Below are positions 53,854-64,000 of a DNA stretch of 64,000 nt, piece after piece (positions within the stretch are counted from its first letter, which is position 1; each line of letters starts with the position of its first letter). A model generated the notes under the pieces. That model saw nothing but the letters and a program-made list of their open reading frames with translations. It had not been told where the DNA came from and ran no database searches. Source of the DNA: Arthrobacter_E sp044748305 (GTDB lineage: Bacteria; Actinomycetota; Actinomycetes; Actinomycetales; Micrococcaceae). The position numbers and the translations under genes were made by a program. The stretch lies in NCBI RefSeq assembly GCF_044748305.1, contig NZ_JBIVFT010000003.1:248001-312000 (forward strand), read 5' to 3'.

Positions 53854-55884
53854 GTGGCCATTGAGAACGCCGAAAACGAAGCTGCTGAACCCCGTGAGTA
53901 CGGGGCGAGTGACATCACAGTCCTCGAAGGCCTCGAGGCGGTCCGGAAACGGCCCGGCATGTACATCGGTTCCACGGGCCCCCGCGGTCTGCACCACCTG
54001 GTGTACGAGGTGGTGGACAACTCGGTCGACGAGGCCCTGGCGGGCTTCTGCAGCCACATCGAGGTGACGCTGCAGGCCGACGGCGGCGTGCGCGTCGTCG
54101 ACGACGGCCGCGGCATCCCCGTGGACATCCACCCGACCGAAGGCAAACCGACGGTCGAAGTGGTCATGACCATCCTGCACGCCGGCGGTAAGTTCGGCGG
54201 AGGCGGTTACGCGGTCTCCGGCGGTCTGCACGGCGTCGGCATCTCCGTGGTGAACGCCCTTTCCACCCGGGTCAACACCGAGGTCCGCAGGCAGGGGCAC
54301 GCTTGGCGGATGTCCTTCGCCGACGGAGGCAAGCCGACCGGCCCGCTCATCGAAGGCGAAGAGACCGAGGAGACGGGCACCACTCAGACCTTCTACCCGG
54401 ACCCGGCGATCTTCGAAACGACCCACTTCGACTTCGAGACGCTCCGCGCACGATTCCAGCAGATGGCCTTCCTCAACAAGGGACTGCGGATCACCCTGAC
54501 GGATGAACGCGAAGCAGTGGTGCCGGATGAAGACCTGGATCTGGACAATCTTCACGAGGACGAGGAATCCGAGACCGGGCCGCGTACGGTCGTCTACCAG
54601 TACGACAACGGTCTGCTCGACTACGTCGTCCATCTCAACAAGAGCAAGAAGATCGAGCTGGTCCACCCGGACGTGATCTCTTTCGAGACCGAGGACACCG
54701 AGAAGAACATCGCCCTCGAAATGGCGATGCAGTGGACCACCGCGTACTCGGAGAGCGTGCACACTTACGCGAACACGATCAACACGCACGAAGGCGGCAC
54801 CCACGAGGAGGGCTTCCGTGCGGCGCTGACCACCTTGATGAACCGCTATGCGCGGGAAAACAAGATCATCAAGGAGAAGGATGACAACCTCACCGGTGAC
54901 GACATCCGTGAGGGCCTGACCGCCGTCATCTCCGTCAAGCTCTCCGAACCGCAGTTCGAGGGCCAGACCAAGACGAAGCTGGGCAACTCCGAGGCCAAGG
55001 GCTTCGTTCAGCGTGCAGTCACTGATCAGCTCGGCGACTGGATGGAGCGCAACCCGGGTCCGGCCAGGGACATCATCCGCAAGGCCATCAACGCCGCTCA
55101 GGCCCGCATGGCCGCGCGTAAGGCCCGCGACAACGCCCGCCGCAAGAGCCCGCTGGAATCGTTCGGCATGCCGGGCAAGCTTTCCGACTGCTCTTCCAAG
55201 GACCCCTCGCGCTGCGAGGTGTACATCGTGGAGGGTGACTCCGCCGGTGGTTCCGCCAAGCGTGGCCGGAACCCGGAGACCCAGGCGATCCTGCCACTGC
55301 GCGGAAAGATCCTGAACGTCGAGCGTGCCCGCCTGGACAAGGCCCTGGGCAATGCCGAGGTGCAGTCCATGATCACCGCGTTCGGCACGGGCATCGGCGA
55401 GGACTTCGACATGTCCAAGCTCCGCTATCACAAGATCGTGCTCATGGCCGATGCCGATGTGGACGGTCAGCACATCACGACGCTGCTCATGACCCTGCTG
55501 TTCCGCTTCATGCGGCCGCTCATCGAGCACGGCCACGTGTATCTGGCCCAGCCGCCGTTGTACCGCATCAAGTGGTCCAACTCCGCGCATGACTACGTCT
55601 ACAGCGATGCCGAGCGTGATGCCGCGCTGGTCCGTGGACAGGCGGAGAACAAGCGCCTGCCCAAGGACAACGGCATCCAGCGGTACAAGGGTCTGGGCGA
55701 GATGGACTACACCGAACTCTGGGACACCACCATGGACCCGGACCACCGGACCTTGCTGCAGGTCACCATGGATGACGCCCTCGCCGCGGACCAGATCTTC
55801 TCGGTCCTGATGGGCGAGGATGTCGAATCCCGCCGTAACTTCATCCAGCAGAACGCCAAGGACGTCAGGTTCCTGGACATCTAG
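53854..55884 (+). CDS. gyrB: DNA gyrase subunit B
   Basis: 676 residues from a GTG after GAAGGAAAG, giving the family N-terminus VAIENAENEAAEPREYGASDI. ATPase domain with VDNSVDEALAG, GGLHGVGISVVNALS; TOPRIM domain with EGDSAGGSAKRGRNPETQAILPLRGKILNVE and DADVDGQHI; C-terminal part ending DVRFLDI. Supplies ATPase activity for negative supercoiling. Follows recF-DUF721 and precedes gyrA. Confidence 0.97.
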   Translation: MAIENAENEAAEPREYGASDITVLEGLEAVRKRPGMYIGSTGPRGLHHLVYEVVDNSVDEALAGFCSHIEVTLQADGGVRVVDDGRGIPVDIHPTEGKPTVEVVMTILHAGGKFGGGGYAVSGGLHGVGISVVNALSTRVNTEVRRQGHAWRMSFADGGKPTGPLIEGEETEETGTTQTFYPDPAIFETTHFDFETLRARFQQMAFLNKGLRITLTDEREAVVPDEDLDLDNLHEDEESETGPRTVVYQYDNGLLDYVVHLNKSKKIELVHPDVISFETEDTEKNIALEMAMQWTTAYSESVHTYANTINTHEGGTHEEGFRAALTTLMNRYARENKIIKEKDDNLTGDDIREGLTAVISVKLSEPQFEGQTKTKLGNSEAKGFVQRAVTDQLGDWMERNPGPARDIIRKAINAAQARMAARKARDNARRKSPLESFGMPGKLSDCSSKDPSRCEVYIVEGDSAGGSAKRGRNPETQAILPLRGKILNVERARLDKALGNAEVQSMITAFGTGIGEDFDMSKLRYHKIVLMADADVDGQHITTLLMTLLFRFMRPLIEHGHVYLAQPPLYRIKWSNSAHDYVYSDAERDAALVRGQAENKRLPKDNGIQRYKGLGEMDYTELWDTTMDPDHRTLLQVTMDDALAADQIFSVLMGEDVESRRNFIQQNAKDVRFLDI

Positions 55885-55960
55885 CGCTCACGACGGCGGC
55901 CGAGAGCCGCCGTCGTACGCCTGATCCGGAACCGATCAACGTGAAACGAAAGACGGAACG

Positions 55961-58626
<2,666 letters not shown>

Positions 58627-58630
<4 letters not shown>

Positions 58631-59337
58631 GCTCCTCGAACCCGAGCCCTTTTGAGAGCCGTCCCACCCCCGAGGGTGAGGGGTCCAGGAACCCATCCAA
58701 CGGATCGTCGGGCAGCGACACCCCCGCCTCGCGTCCCGTAGCTTCGCCGTTCCCCGCGCCGCAGCAGCAGCCGCGTCCGCAGTCTGCGCCGACGAAGTCG
58801 GCTCCGTCCTCGGCTCAGCCCACTCCGGCCCAGCCCGCCGCGGCACCGGCATCGCGTCCCACCTCACCGAAGGTTTCAGCAGCCCCGCAGCCTCAGGCCC
58901 GTACGGCTCAGGCACCTGCCGGTCAGAAGCCTGCCGCTGCGGCCGGGCTGGTGAAGCCGGCGCCGAAGGCGAAGGTTCGCCGCGCGAAGCTCATGATCAG
59001 CAAGGTGGATCCGTGGTCCGTGCTGAAGATGTCCTTCCTGCTCTCCGTGGCCTTGGGCATCGTGACCGTGGTCGCGGCCCTGGTGCTCTGGACGGTGCTG
59101 GACCTCACGGGCATCTTCAACCAGGTGAACAAGCTGGTAGGCGACGTCGCGGGCAGCGAAAGCGGCGGCTTCGATCTGCGGAAGGTGGCCTCCCTCGGCC
59201 AGGTGGTCTCCTTCTCCACCATCATCGCGGTGGTCAACGTGGTCCTGCTGACCGCGATTTCGACTCTTTCAGCCGTTCTGTACAACCTCGCCGCGACCCT
59301 GGTCGGTGGCGTCGGAGTGACCCTCACGGACGACTGA
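58627..59337 (+). CDS. DUF3566 membrane protein
   Basis: 236 residues, translationally coupled to gyrA. The first 120 are disordered, Pro/Ala/Gln-rich; the DUF3566 part begins ARLMISKVDPWSVLKMSFLLSVALGIVTVVAALVLWTVLD with the K-V-D-P-W motif, then a second helix TIIAVVNVVLLTAISTLSAVLYNLAATLVGGVGVTLTDD. It is a conserved partner of gyrA in actinobacteria with no known function. Confidence 0.93.
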
Positions 59338-59355
59338 TCTCCGGCTCCTTTTCCC

Positions 59356-59385
59356 CTCAGGGTCCCGTTCTCACGGGGCCCTGAG
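59356..59385 (+). terminator. Terminator after gyrB-gyrA-DUF3566
   Basis: CTCAGGGTCCCGT (59356-59368) pairs with ACGGGGCCCTGAG (59373-59385), 13 bp with one G-U pair and a 4-base loop. Confidence 0.7.
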
Positions 59386-59390
59386 TCGAT

Positions 59391-59420
59391 TTGGAAACGC
59401 GTGAGAGGTGCTGGTACAGT
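59391..59420 (+). promoter_or_regulatory. Probable promoter of tRNA-Ile
   Basis: TTGGAA (59391-59396) and TACAGT (59415-59420) separated by 18 bases, ending about 41 bp before the tRNA. Confidence 0.5.
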
Positions 59421-59461
59421 TTTATCTCGGCCCGTTCGGGGATAACCCGTTACGGACGTGG

Positions 59462-59535
59462 GGGCGTATAGCTCAGGCGGTTAGAGCGCTTCGCTGATAA
59501 CGAAGAGGTCCCAGGTTCAAGTCCTGGTACGCCCA
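59462..59535 (+). tRNA. tRNA-Ile (GAT)
   Basis: Cloverleaf of 74 bases without encoded CCA: acceptor GGGCGTA/TACGCCC with discriminator A, anticodon loop CTGATAA with GAT at 59496-59498, T arm with GGTTCAAGTCC. Near the end of gyrA as in other actinobacteria. Confidence 0.97.
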
Positions 59536-59568
59536 CGGAAAACCGTGTATCACTTCAACGAGGTTACG

Positions 59569-59685
59569 ATGAAGAAAGTGCTGGTCATCGCGCTGGCGAT
59601 TGCTTCTGTCGTGATCGTGAAGAAAGCACGGGAATCCGAAGCCCGGAAGGGCGCCTGGCAACAGGGAACCGACAGGGTATCCTGA
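59569..59685 (+). CDS. Small DLW-39-family-like membrane peptide
   Basis: 38 residues beginning MKKVLVIALAIASVVIVKKA, one membrane helix, followed by a charged tail ESEARKGAWQQGTDRVS. GAGGT lies five bases upstream of the ATG. Position between the tRNA-Ile and tRNA-Ala genes and the K-K-L-L-V start match the actinobacterial DLW-39 group, but the DLW triad is GAWQQ here. Function unknown; too short for many gene finders. Confidence 0.75.
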   Translation: MKKVLVIALAIASVVIVKKARESEARKGAWQQGTDRVS

Positions 59686-59698
59686 ACAGGAACTTTCT

Positions 59699-59771
59699 GG
59701 GGGCATGGCGCAATTGGTAGCGCACCTGCTTTGCAAGCAGGGGGTTAGGGGTTCGAGTCCCCTTGCCTCCA
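59699..59771 (+). tRNA. tRNA-Ala (TGC)
   Basis: Cloverleaf of 73 bases: acceptor GGGGGCA/TGCCTCC with one G-U pair, anticodon loop TTTGCAA with TGC at 59732-59734, T arm with GGTTCGAGTCC. No CCA encoded. Confidence 0.97.
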
Positions 59772-59856
59772 CCGAACAGAAGGACCGTCTTATGGCGGTC
59801 CTTTTGTCATGTCCGGGTTTCTTCCTCCCGGAACAGCGACGGCGGACGGCGGGAAC

Positions 59857-60753
59857 ATGAACGCACTCATGGCGACTCTGGGCATCCTCGGGGTCTCGGC
59901 CTCAGGTCCGCTCGTCTCCGCGACTCTGGCGGGCACGACCGTCGGGGCACTGGCCATTGCCTTCTGGCGCAATGCGATCGCCGCCGTCGTCATGGGCGCA
60001 CCGGAACTCGTGCGGAGGCCCGCCTCGTTCACCCGCATCGATCGCCGTGCCCTGATGTTCAGCGGGATCGCCGGAGTCTCCCTGGCGCTGCACTTCATCT
60101 GTTTCTTCTACTCGCTCGCGCTGACCAGCGTGGCCGCATCCACTGCCCTGGTCTGCCTTCAGTCGGCGTGGATCGCGATCATCCAGCTCTTCCGTGGCAC
60201 CCGGCATTCCTGGCATGTCCTGGCGGGTCTGGGAGTCTCCTTCCTCGGTGTCGTGGCGATCACCGGGTTCGATCTGGGAAGTTCCCCTCAGGCCCTGTGG
60301 GGCGATGTCCTGGCGATCCTCGGCGGGGTGCTCGCCGGTGTCTACACTCTGGCGGGAAGCAAGGCCCGGGAGAGCATGACCACCGGGGCGTACACGGGGG
60401 TCTGTTACAGCTTCTGCGCTCTCGTGGTCCTGGTGCTGGCCTTGTTCGCGGGCCAGCCGTTGACGGGCTTCGAGTTCAACGGCTGGCTGGGGATCCTGGC
60501 GATCACGGTGGCTGCTCAGTTGCTGGGCCACACCTCGCTGAACTTCCTTGTGGGGCATATGAGCGCGCTGGTGGTGTCGATGCTGGTGCTCTTGGAGATT
60601 CCCGGAGCCGCCGTCCTCGCCGCGGTCTTCCTGCATGAGGTTCTGCCGGCCGGGACCTATGCCGGTCTGGCGCTCATCCTGGTGGGGCTGGCCATTGTGA
60701 TCGTGGGACAACGCGGAACCCATAAGCCCTTGAGTGAGGCTCCACTGGATTAG
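59857..60753 (+). CDS. EamA (DMT superfamily) transporter
   Basis: 298 residues from the ATG at 59857, with GGCGGGAA upstream; an ATG at 59809 has no ribosome binding site. Ten membrane helices in two EamA repeats. Motifs AFWRNAIAAVVMG and SVAASTALVCLQSAWIAIIQLF in the first, ALVVSMLVLLEIPGAAVLAAVFLHEVLPAG in the second. Likely metabolite exporter, substrate unknown. The stop overlaps the convergent glycosyltransferase by four bases. Confidence 0.9.
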   Translation: MNALMATLGILGVSASGPLVSATLAGTTVGALAIAFWRNAIAAVVMGAPELVRRPASFTRIDRRALMFSGIAGVSLALHFICFFYSLALTSVAASTALVCLQSAWIAIIQLFRGTRHSWHVLAGLGVSFLGVVAITGFDLGSSPQALWGDVLAILGGVLAGVYTLAGSKARESMTTGAYTGVCYSFCALVVLVLALFAGQPLTGFEFNGWLGILAITVAAQLLGHTSLNFLVGHMSALVVSMLVLLEIPGAAVLAAVFLHEVLPAGTYAGLALILVGLAIVIVGQRGTHKPLSEAPLD

Positions 60754-61580
60754 AGCCCGCCACGCTCCGGTACGGACGCCGTGGCACTGTGGATGGCCCG
60801 TAGGAGTTTGGCCGGGAAGTAGACCGAGTAGAAGACCACCATGGGCGCCTTCAGCGCGATCTTGCGGATGTTGTGGGCTTTGTAGGTCCGGTCGAAACGC
60901 GTCACGTAATAGCTGTAGTCCCGTGGTGAGTCCTCCAGCCTTCGGGCGGACATGCCGGAGACCATGGTGGGCACGTACTGCACTCGCAGGCTGTGTTCGG
61001 CCAGGTGGAGTGAGAGGTCGATGTCCTCATGCATCTCATCCTTCTCGTCCAGGCAGGTCTCCGCACGGATGATCCTCCAGGCGCTTTTCCTCAGGGCCAT
61101 ATTGGAGCCGAACAGGAAGTGGTATTCGTGCCGTGCGAGGCGGAGCATGAGCTGACGCATGCGGTCATCCGCTTTCTGACCCCAGCGCCGCAAGGGCATG
61201 TCGTAGTAGAGCACGGGACCCGTGGCTGCCTGGACCTCGGGGTCGAGGAATGCGAGCTGCACTTGCTCCACCCATTCGGGCTCCAGGACGGAGTCTGCAT
61301 CGATCCGCCCCACCACCTCACCTGTCGCGTGGTCCAGGCCGGCATTGCGAGTGGGGATCAGACCCTGGACCTTGTCCTGCCGGATGATCCGGAGGGGGGA
61401 TTCCGGGTACTCGTTCTGCATGGCGGCGACGATCTCGGCGGTCCGGTCCGTGGACTTGTTGTCCACCACGATGATCTCGTGGGCCGGAGAGCTCTGGTAG
61501 ATCGCTGCCGTGAGGCATTGGCGGATGACGCTTTCCTCGTTGTAGGCGGGGATCACGATCGACACTGTGGGCCGGTTCAC
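60750..61580 (-). CDS. Glycosyltransferase family 2
   Basis: 276 residues. GT-A fold with PTVSIVIPAYNEESVIRQCL, the metal-binding RIDADSVLEPEWV (DxD type) and a later acidic EDIDLSLHLAEHSL. A C-terminal hydrophobic stretch (MVVFYSVYFPAKLLRAI) may associate with the membrane. It transfers a sugar to an unidentified acceptor. It begins 115 bp after the repeat protein gene on the same strand, beyond a terminator. Confidence 0.9.
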   Translation of the reverse strand: MNRPTVSIVIPAYNEESVIRQCLTAAIYQSSPAHEIIVVDNKSTDRTAEIVAAMQNEYPESPLRIIRQDKVQGLIPTRNAGLDHATGEVVGRIDADSVLEPEWVEQVQLAFLDPEVQAATGPVLYYDMPLRRWGQKADDRMRQLMLRLARHEYHFLFGSNMALRKSAWRIIRAETCLDEKDEMHEDIDLSLHLAEHSLRVQYVPTMVSGMSARRLEDSPRDYSYYVTRFDRTYKAHNIRKIALKAPMVVFYSVYFPAKLLRAIHSATASVPERGGL

Positions 61581-61647
61581 TCAATCCTCGTTCTCCTGGG
61601 CGGGCTGATGCGCCCCGCAATGTCCTGGACTTCTCCCAACATAGCAA

Positions 61648-61680
61648 GACGCCCCGCCGGACGGGGTCCGGCGGGGCGTC
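61648..61680 (-). terminator. 15-bp hairpin terminator after the repeat protein gene
   Basis: GACGCCCCGCCGGAC (61648-61662) and GTCCGGCGGGGCGTC (61666-61680) pair perfectly around GGG, just after the stop of the following feature on the minus strand. Confidence 0.75.
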
Positions 61681-61695
61681 AGAGCATCACGGTGA

Positions 61696-62736
61696 TCAGT
61701 CGCCGTCGACGGCGTCCTTCGCCTTTTCAGCCTTCTCAGCGACCGCTTCCTTGGCCTCTCCGGCGGCATCCTTGGTGGTCTCAGCCGCCTTCTGGGCGGC
61801 CTCGTGGATGCGTGCAGCCGCGTGGCGGGCTGTGGTCTTGGCACGTTCCCCGGCTTCAGAGACGGCCTCAGTGACCTGCTCGGTGGTCTCCTGAGCCTCG
61901 TCCTTGGCCTCGGAGGCCTTCTCGGTGACGGTTTCCTTCACCTCAGCAGCGGTCTGCTTGACCGCCGCAGCGGCGGGGACGGGGCTCGGCGTCTCCGTGG
62001 CGGGCTTCTCTGCTGCGGGAGACGGAGCAGAAGGGGTCCCCTGGGGCCGGTCCGTGGGAACCTTCCAAGGGTCCTCGACAGGCTTGGAAGCCTTCCAGGC
62101 GGCGACGCCGGCGGCGACGGCCGCACCGATCACGGCGACGATGAGCAGGCCCTTCTTCTTGCGCTTCGCCGGCTTGGCCAGTTCTTCGCTCGCGGCGTCG
62201 GCGACAGCCCCTGCGATGTTGCGGCTCTGGTGACCGAGCTCGACCGCCTGCTCCTGGAGCTGGGTGACGACCGGGGAATCCGCGATCTTGCGGGCTACCG
62301 CGTCGATCTGTCCGGGAGCCTGTTCAAGACCCTGGTGCACGGCCACGGATGCTTTGCCGAGCTGTTCGGAGATCAGGGGAAGGTATTCCTCGACCACCTT
62401 GTCCTTGGCGGTGTTCAAAGCCGGAGTGGTCTTGTCCAGCGCTTCCTGGATTTTCGGGGTGGCCTCTTCGACGGCGTCGTGGATCTTCGGGCCGAGCTGT
62501 GCCAGGCCTTCCTGCAGCCGGGGGGTGACCGTGGCGACCCCGTCGGCCAGGTTGTGGGCCGCGCTCTTGAGGCCTTCCTGAATCTTCGGAGAGGCGGTCT
62601 CGATGCCCTGCTGGATGCGCGGCACAGCCCAGTTGACGGCTGCCTCGACGCGCGGGGAGGCCCAGTCCCGGGCCTGCTCGATGCCCTGGGTCACGCTCTG
62701 TTCCAGATCCCTCGGGGAGTTGGCGGTCTTCTTCAT
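61696..62736 (-). CDS. Membrane protein with 11-residue amphipathic repeats and LEA-like tail
   Basis: 346 residues from the ATG at 62736, preceded by AGGAGG. Residues 27-114 are eight consecutive 11-residue units such as SPKIQEGLKSA, TPRLQEGLAQL, GPKIHDAVEEA and TPKIQEALDKT, the pattern of surface-binding helices. One membrane segment follows (GLLIVAVIGAAVAAGVAAW, 196-214), then a Pro-rich linker and a Lys/Glu/Ala-rich helix (VKETVTEKASEAKDEAQETT, AGEAKEAVAEKAEKAKDAVD) like group 3 LEA proteins. Annotated in relatives only as hypothetical or apolipoprotein-like. Possible role in envelope protection; inference. Confidence 0.8.
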   Translation of the reverse strand: MKKTANSPRDLEQSVTQGIEQARDWASPRVEAAVNWAVPRIQQGIETASPKIQEGLKSAAHNLADGVATVTPRLQEGLAQLGPKIHDAVEEATPKIQEALDKTTPALNTAKDKVVEEYLPLISEQLGKASVAVHQGLEQAPGQIDAVARKIADSPVVTQLQEQAVELGHQSRNIAGAVADAASEELAKPAKRKKKGLLIVAVIGAAVAAGVAAWKASKPVEDPWKVPTDRPQGTPSAPSPAAEKPATETPSPVPAAAAVKQTAAEVKETVTEKASEAKDEAQETTEQVTEAVSEAGERAKTTARHAAARIHEAAQKAAETTKDAAGEAKEAVAEKAEKAKDAVDGD

Positions 62737-62992
62737 GGTGCCTCCTAGCAGCAACACTTCACGGTGACGGCGGAGTCTGTCGGTTTCCTGAGACGATCGG
62801 CAGATGCCTGCAGTCCTTGGTGTCCATCCCCAGCCTATTACGCGCGGGGTCCCCACGCGAGGAACGAGCATGGGGAGCGTAATGGGCGCAGGCACCCGGG
62901 CGCCGGTGCTGAGGGATGCGAACGATTTCACCCCTCGCGGAACCCAGCCGTCACTCATGACCCGCTCAGGCGTGCATGGAAGAATTAGAGCC

Positions 62993-63535
62993 ATGACTAA
63001 CGCAACGGCCAAGGCCACCATTCACACCAACCACGGCGACATCGTCGTCGACCTCTTCGGCAACCATGCTCCGAAGACGGTCAAGAACTTCGTCGGTCTC
63101 GCCACGGGTGAGCAGGCGTGGACCCACCCCGAGACGGGCGAGGACAAGACCGGTACGCCGCTCTACAACGGCACCATCTTCCACCGGATCATCAAGGAAT
63201 TCATGATCCAGGGCGGCGATCCGCTGGGCCGTGGCGTTGGTGGCCCGGGCTACCGTTTCGACGATGAGATCCACCCCGAGCTGAACTTCAACGAGCCTTA
63301 CAAGCTGGCCATGGCCAATGCGGGTATCCAGATGGGCCAGGGCACCAACGGTTCCCAGTTCTTCATCACCACGATCCCGACCACCTGGCTGCAGGGCAAG
63401 CACACCATCTTCGGTGAGGTCGTCGACGACGAGTCCAAGAAGGTCGTGGACGCGATCGAGGGCGTGCGCACCGGCATGGGCGACCGTCCGGTCGAGGACG
63501 TCGTGATCAGCAGCATCGAGATCGAGCAGCTCTGA
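62993..63535 (+). CDS. Peptidyl-prolyl cis-trans isomerase (cyclophilin type)
   Basis: 180 residues; all cyclophilin elements are seen: KTVKNFVGLATGEQAW, YNGTIFHRIIKEFMIQGGDP with the catalytic Arg, TNGSQFFITT and HTIFGEV. Cytoplasmic, no signal peptide. It speeds proline isomerisation in protein folding. It commonly precedes the rhomboid gene in Micrococcaceae. Confidence 0.96.
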   Translation: MTNATAKATIHTNHGDIVVDLFGNHAPKTVKNFVGLATGEQAWTHPETGEDKTGTPLYNGTIFHRIIKEFMIQGGDPLGRGVGGPGYRFDDEIHPELNFNEPYKLAMANAGIQMGQGTNGSQFFITTIPTTWLQGKHTIFGEVVDDESKKVVDAIEGVRTGMGDRPVEDVVISSIEIEQL

Positions 63536-63542
63536 CGCGCAG

Positions 63543-64000
63543 ATGAGTTACGGAACCCCGGCGGCCGGCGCGGTGCCGGTCTGCCCTCGCCATCCTGACC
63601 GCGTCTCCTATGTGAGGTGTCAGCGGTGTGAGCGCCCGGCCTGCGCGGAGTGCCAGCGGCCCGCGGCCGTCGGGGTTCAATGCGTCGACTGCGTCCGGGA
63701 GGCGCAGGCCAGCGCTCCCCGCGTCCGTGGGACCTTCGGCGGAGCCGTGGCGGCAGGCCGCCCAGTGATCACCTGGGGCATCATCGCGGTGTGCACCGTG
63801 GTCTACGCCCTGCAATGGCTGATCCCGGGCGATTACATCTTCCAGCAGTTCGCCTTCGCGAACGTCTACGCGGTCTCCGAGCCCTGGCGGATGATCACCT
63901 CCGCATTCCTTCACTCGCAGGGCAACGTCCTCCACCTGCTGCTGAACATGTACACGCTGTGGATCTTCGGCCAGGCGCTGGAACCCCTTCTGGGTCGCGC
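63543..64000 (+). CDS. Rhomboid family intramembrane serine protease (3' end outside the window)
   Basis: The first 152 residues are in the window. N-terminal zinc-ribbon/B-box-like module with many Cys (CPRHPDRVSYVRCQRCERPACAEC and VGVQCVDC), then membrane helices with WRMITSAFLHSQGNVLHLLLNMYTLWIFGQALE, the characteristic second helix of rhomboids carrying the H-x-x-x-N motif. The catalytic GxSG and His lie beyond the edge. Starts seven bases after the cyclophilin stop. Confidence 0.92.
   Translation, partial: MSYGTPAAGAVPVCPRHPDRVSYVRCQRCERPACAECQRPAAVGVQCVDCVREAQASAPRVRGTFGGAVAAGRPVITWGIIAVCTVVYALQWLIPGDYIFQQFAFANVYAVSEPWRMITSAFLHSQGNVLHLLLNMYTLWIFGQALEPLLGR

Noticed and set aside
53779..55746. 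655-residue frame antisense to gyrB
   Set aside because: Exact antisense of gyrB, a usual artefact of high-GC codon bias.
55934..55952. ACGTGAAACG-like half parS before gyrA
   Set aside because: Only one half of the palindrome is present.

Overview
The window is a high-GC actinobacterial chromosome segment carrying the replication origin. Gene content and order (rpmH-rnpA-yidD-yidC-jag-rsmG-parA-parB on one side; dnaA-dnaN-gnd-recF-DUF721-gyrB-gyrA-DUF3566 on the other; purB, CsoR, MurJ followed by a pseudokinase-like protein, frequent GTG starts) point to the Micrococcaceae, most likely Arthrobacter or a close relative. The genus is an inference from gene order and protein character; no database search was made.

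1-7 kb: a truncated HisC-type aminotransferase, a small holin-family membrane protein, an orphan WXG100-like/alpha-beta hydrolase pair, purB, a small ORF whose ribosome binding site lies in a hairpin, and a translationally coupled BNR-repeat/MoaD-like pair. 7-13 kb: a CsoR/CopZ copper module with a clear operator, an EamA transporter divergent from a CGNR regulator with a palindrome between them, membrane proteins, and a MATE transporter coupled to dnaB. 14-19 kb: a DnaA-box spacer, an L7/L12-like membrane protein, an FMN reductase with a MarR-like operator, and the rpsF-ssb-rpsR-rplI operon. 19-36 kb: DUF1345 protein, M18 aminopeptidase, an ABC transporter/two-component operon, MFS and GT87 membrane proteins, a spacer with three small ORFs, a histidine phosphatase with the CCA-adding enzyme, a Nudix hydrolase, murJ, a MurJ-linked pseudokinase-like protein, and trxB-trxA.

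36.6-41.5 kb: almost 5 kb without a convincing gene. It holds eight parS sites (a ninth is inside parA), a six-copy 18-nt degenerate tandem repeat and a cluster of DnaA-box-like sequences. It looks like an expanded centromere next to parB/parA and is the most unusual part of the window.

41.5-59.3 kb: the conserved origin region, with genes mostly pointing away from oriC, which lies between dnaA and dnaN. 59.4-64 kb: tRNA-Ile and tRNA-Ala with a 38-residue membrane peptide gene between them, an EamA transporter, a GT2 glycosyltransferase, a membrane protein with 11-residue amphipathic repeats, a cyclophilin, and the start of a zinc-ribbon rhomboid protease.
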